Shown here one piece after another: positions 32,283 through 33,199 of a DNA stretch of 33,199 nt. Source of the stretch: a virus. The notes under the pieces are model-generated. The model was not told where the DNA came from, did no database searches, and worked only from the letters and a program-made list of their open reading frames with translations. Each line of letters starts with the position of its first letter. Position 1 is the first letter of the stretch. Both the position numbers and the translations under genes were made by a program. Location of the stretch: the IMG/VR virus record IMGVR_UViG_3300020383_000017, positions 1 through 33,199 of that record; one strand, given 5' to 3'.

Positions 32283-32300
32283 AAGGGGCGTTAGCCCCTT
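32283..32300 (-). other. Stem-loop between paralogue genes
   Basis: AAGGGGC pairs with GCCCCTT around a four-base loop (GTTA forward, TAAC on the minus strand), located between the stop of paralogue 3 and the start of paralogue 2, just before the ribosome-binding site. It has the same position as the stem-loop at 29343-29360. Confidence 0.5.
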
Positions 32301-32304
32301 ATAA

Positions 32305-33199
32305 TTAAACGATTGATTTACGACGTTTATGTCTAGGTACAAAACCGAGAATTTCGTCAGTTCTAAAAGATCCGTATGTGATTATATTCCCATTAAGATC
32401 CTCACCTAACCTTAGGTGTTGTGCGTTAGATAGTATACTATCATCGCCACTCTTTGAAACAGGGTCAACGGCTGCTATATCCCAAAAATATCCATCCTTC
32501 CTATAAACACGCCCATCATCGATACCGATCTGCCACCCATCGAAGTGCGCTGCAGGAACAGTAACATTAGTATCGCGTAGTGCAACTAATGGCACGTTAG
32601 CTATCCCAGATGTAGACGAATTTACCATCATGAAGCGCTCACCCTTCGTTACATTGACTGTAACGTTCGATTCACTTAGGTCGATAACTGTTAACACGTC
32701 ATCACGGTACACGTTACGAACTTCTTTAAAGAAACCCTGCCCGTATATCGTACCAGCGTTACGGTCGTAGGTTAAAAATGGCGAAAACTTCACGCCGTCT
32801 TCATCAGTATCTCTGATAGTAATGTCCGTATGGAATATAGACCCATAAAGACCAGACTCCGGGTAGTCGAAATTGAAGGCGTCATTATACCCCATTCCAT
32901 TTCTGATCAGTTCGTATGAAATCGATTGAGGGTTTGTGTCTCCAGTTGTGATTTTACCGGTTAGGTTATAGCAAAGCGACCCCCCCTCTTCTACCTTATA
33001 TATTCCTGTATAATGTACAGCTCCATACTCGCCATCTAACAACCCTAAACCGGTACCCGTATGATATAGCGATGAGGCGGGAGTGTTATACATCAACATC
33101 AAGACATCAGTCGCTGGATTTACAATAGTTGCTGCATTAGCGGGGGATCTAAACCCCTGCAGGTAGCTAGAATAACCATTTAATGTCCAATAGCTACCT
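32305..33199 (-). CDS. Large fibre/receptor-module paralogue 3 (C-terminal part, cut by window edge)
   Basis: The frame stays open to the right edge of the window (...SYWTLNGYSSYLQG), so the gene begins beyond 33199; the ATG-like codons near 33102 are internal. About 298 residues are visible. They match the C-terminal regions of the two downstream paralogues: a segment like YNLTGKI, then HTDITIRDTDEDGVKFSPFL, FKE, VIDLSES, GERFMMVNSSTSGIANV, GDD and the ending LGFVPRHKRR. It makes a tandem family of at least three. Confidence 0.65.
   Translation of the reverse strand, partial: GSYWTLNGYSSYLQGFRSPANAATIVNPATDVLMLMYNTPASSLYHTGTGLGLLDGEYGAVHYTGIYKVEEGGSLCYNLTGKITTGDTNPQSISYELIRNGMGYNDAFNFDYPESGLYGSIFHTDITIRDTDEDGVKFSPFLTYDRNAGTIYGQGFFKEVRNVYRDDVLTVIDLSESNVTVNVTKGERFMMVNSSTSGIANVPLVALRDTNVTVPAAHFDGWQIGIDDGRVYRKDGYFWDIAAVDPVSKSGDDSILSNAQHLRLGEDLNGNIITYGSFRTDEILGFVPRHKRRKSIV

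Overview
This window is part of a large tailed-phage genome. It is packed with virion genes, genes often abut or overlap by a few bases, and a nucleotide-metabolism cassette and a lysis cassette sit among the structural genes. No bacterial housekeeping gene, rRNA, tRNA or CRISPR array was seen. A 538-residue protein (3198-4814) reads like the N-terminal half of a multisubunit RNA polymerase beta subunit. It lies next to a probable major capsid protein and a very large portal-like protein, which suggests a phiKZ-related or similar jumbo phage that carries its own split RNA polymerase. The host cannot be named from sequence alone; spanins with a lipoprotein partner imply a Gram-negative bacterium.

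Layout. 1-1713: 3' part of a highly codon-biased probable major capsid gene. 1976-6940 (+): coiled-coil/membrane-tailed protein, RNAP beta-like protein, and a protein with a Gly/Asn/Gln-rich disordered segment. 7059-7259 (+): very basic small protein. 7324-9999 (-): probable portal. 10041-12951 (+): two probable virion structural proteins. 12961-18192 (+): tightly packed run with a RuvC-like resolvase, DUF488-like protein, DexA-like 3'-5' exonuclease, dihydrofolate reductase, dimeric dUTPase, thymidylate kinase and three small Cys-rich zinc-ribbon-like proteins. 18268-21789 (+): unknown small protein, holin-like protein, Rz/Rz1 spanin pair with a nested long outer spanin, small membrane proteins and an unknown 318-residue protein. 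21824-33199 (-): alpha/beta hydrolase, fibre-like proteins, a DUF4376-like protein and three tandem large paralogous fibre/receptor-module proteins; the last is cut by the window edge. A free-standing HNH endonuclease gene (23482-24621, +) lies in the opposite direction between two fibre genes.

Functional logic. dUTPase, thymidylate kinase and DHFR together point to phage-directed dTTP supply; thymidylate synthase is not in this window. RuvC-like and DexA-like nucleases fit processing of replicating DNA. Holin and spanins disrupt the inner and outer membranes, but no endolysin is visible here.

The most unusual signal is regulatory. At least eight gene ends carry a stem-loop followed directly, in the sense of the gene just ended, by TTATGCCGT or a one-base variant instead of a U-tract. 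Only one strong canonical hairpin-plus-T-run terminator was seen. A second recurrent element, CTACATTAC, precedes several genes and differs by one base in its last eight positions from the phiKZ early-promoter core TATATTAC. Both may be signals read by a phage-encoded RNA polymerase.
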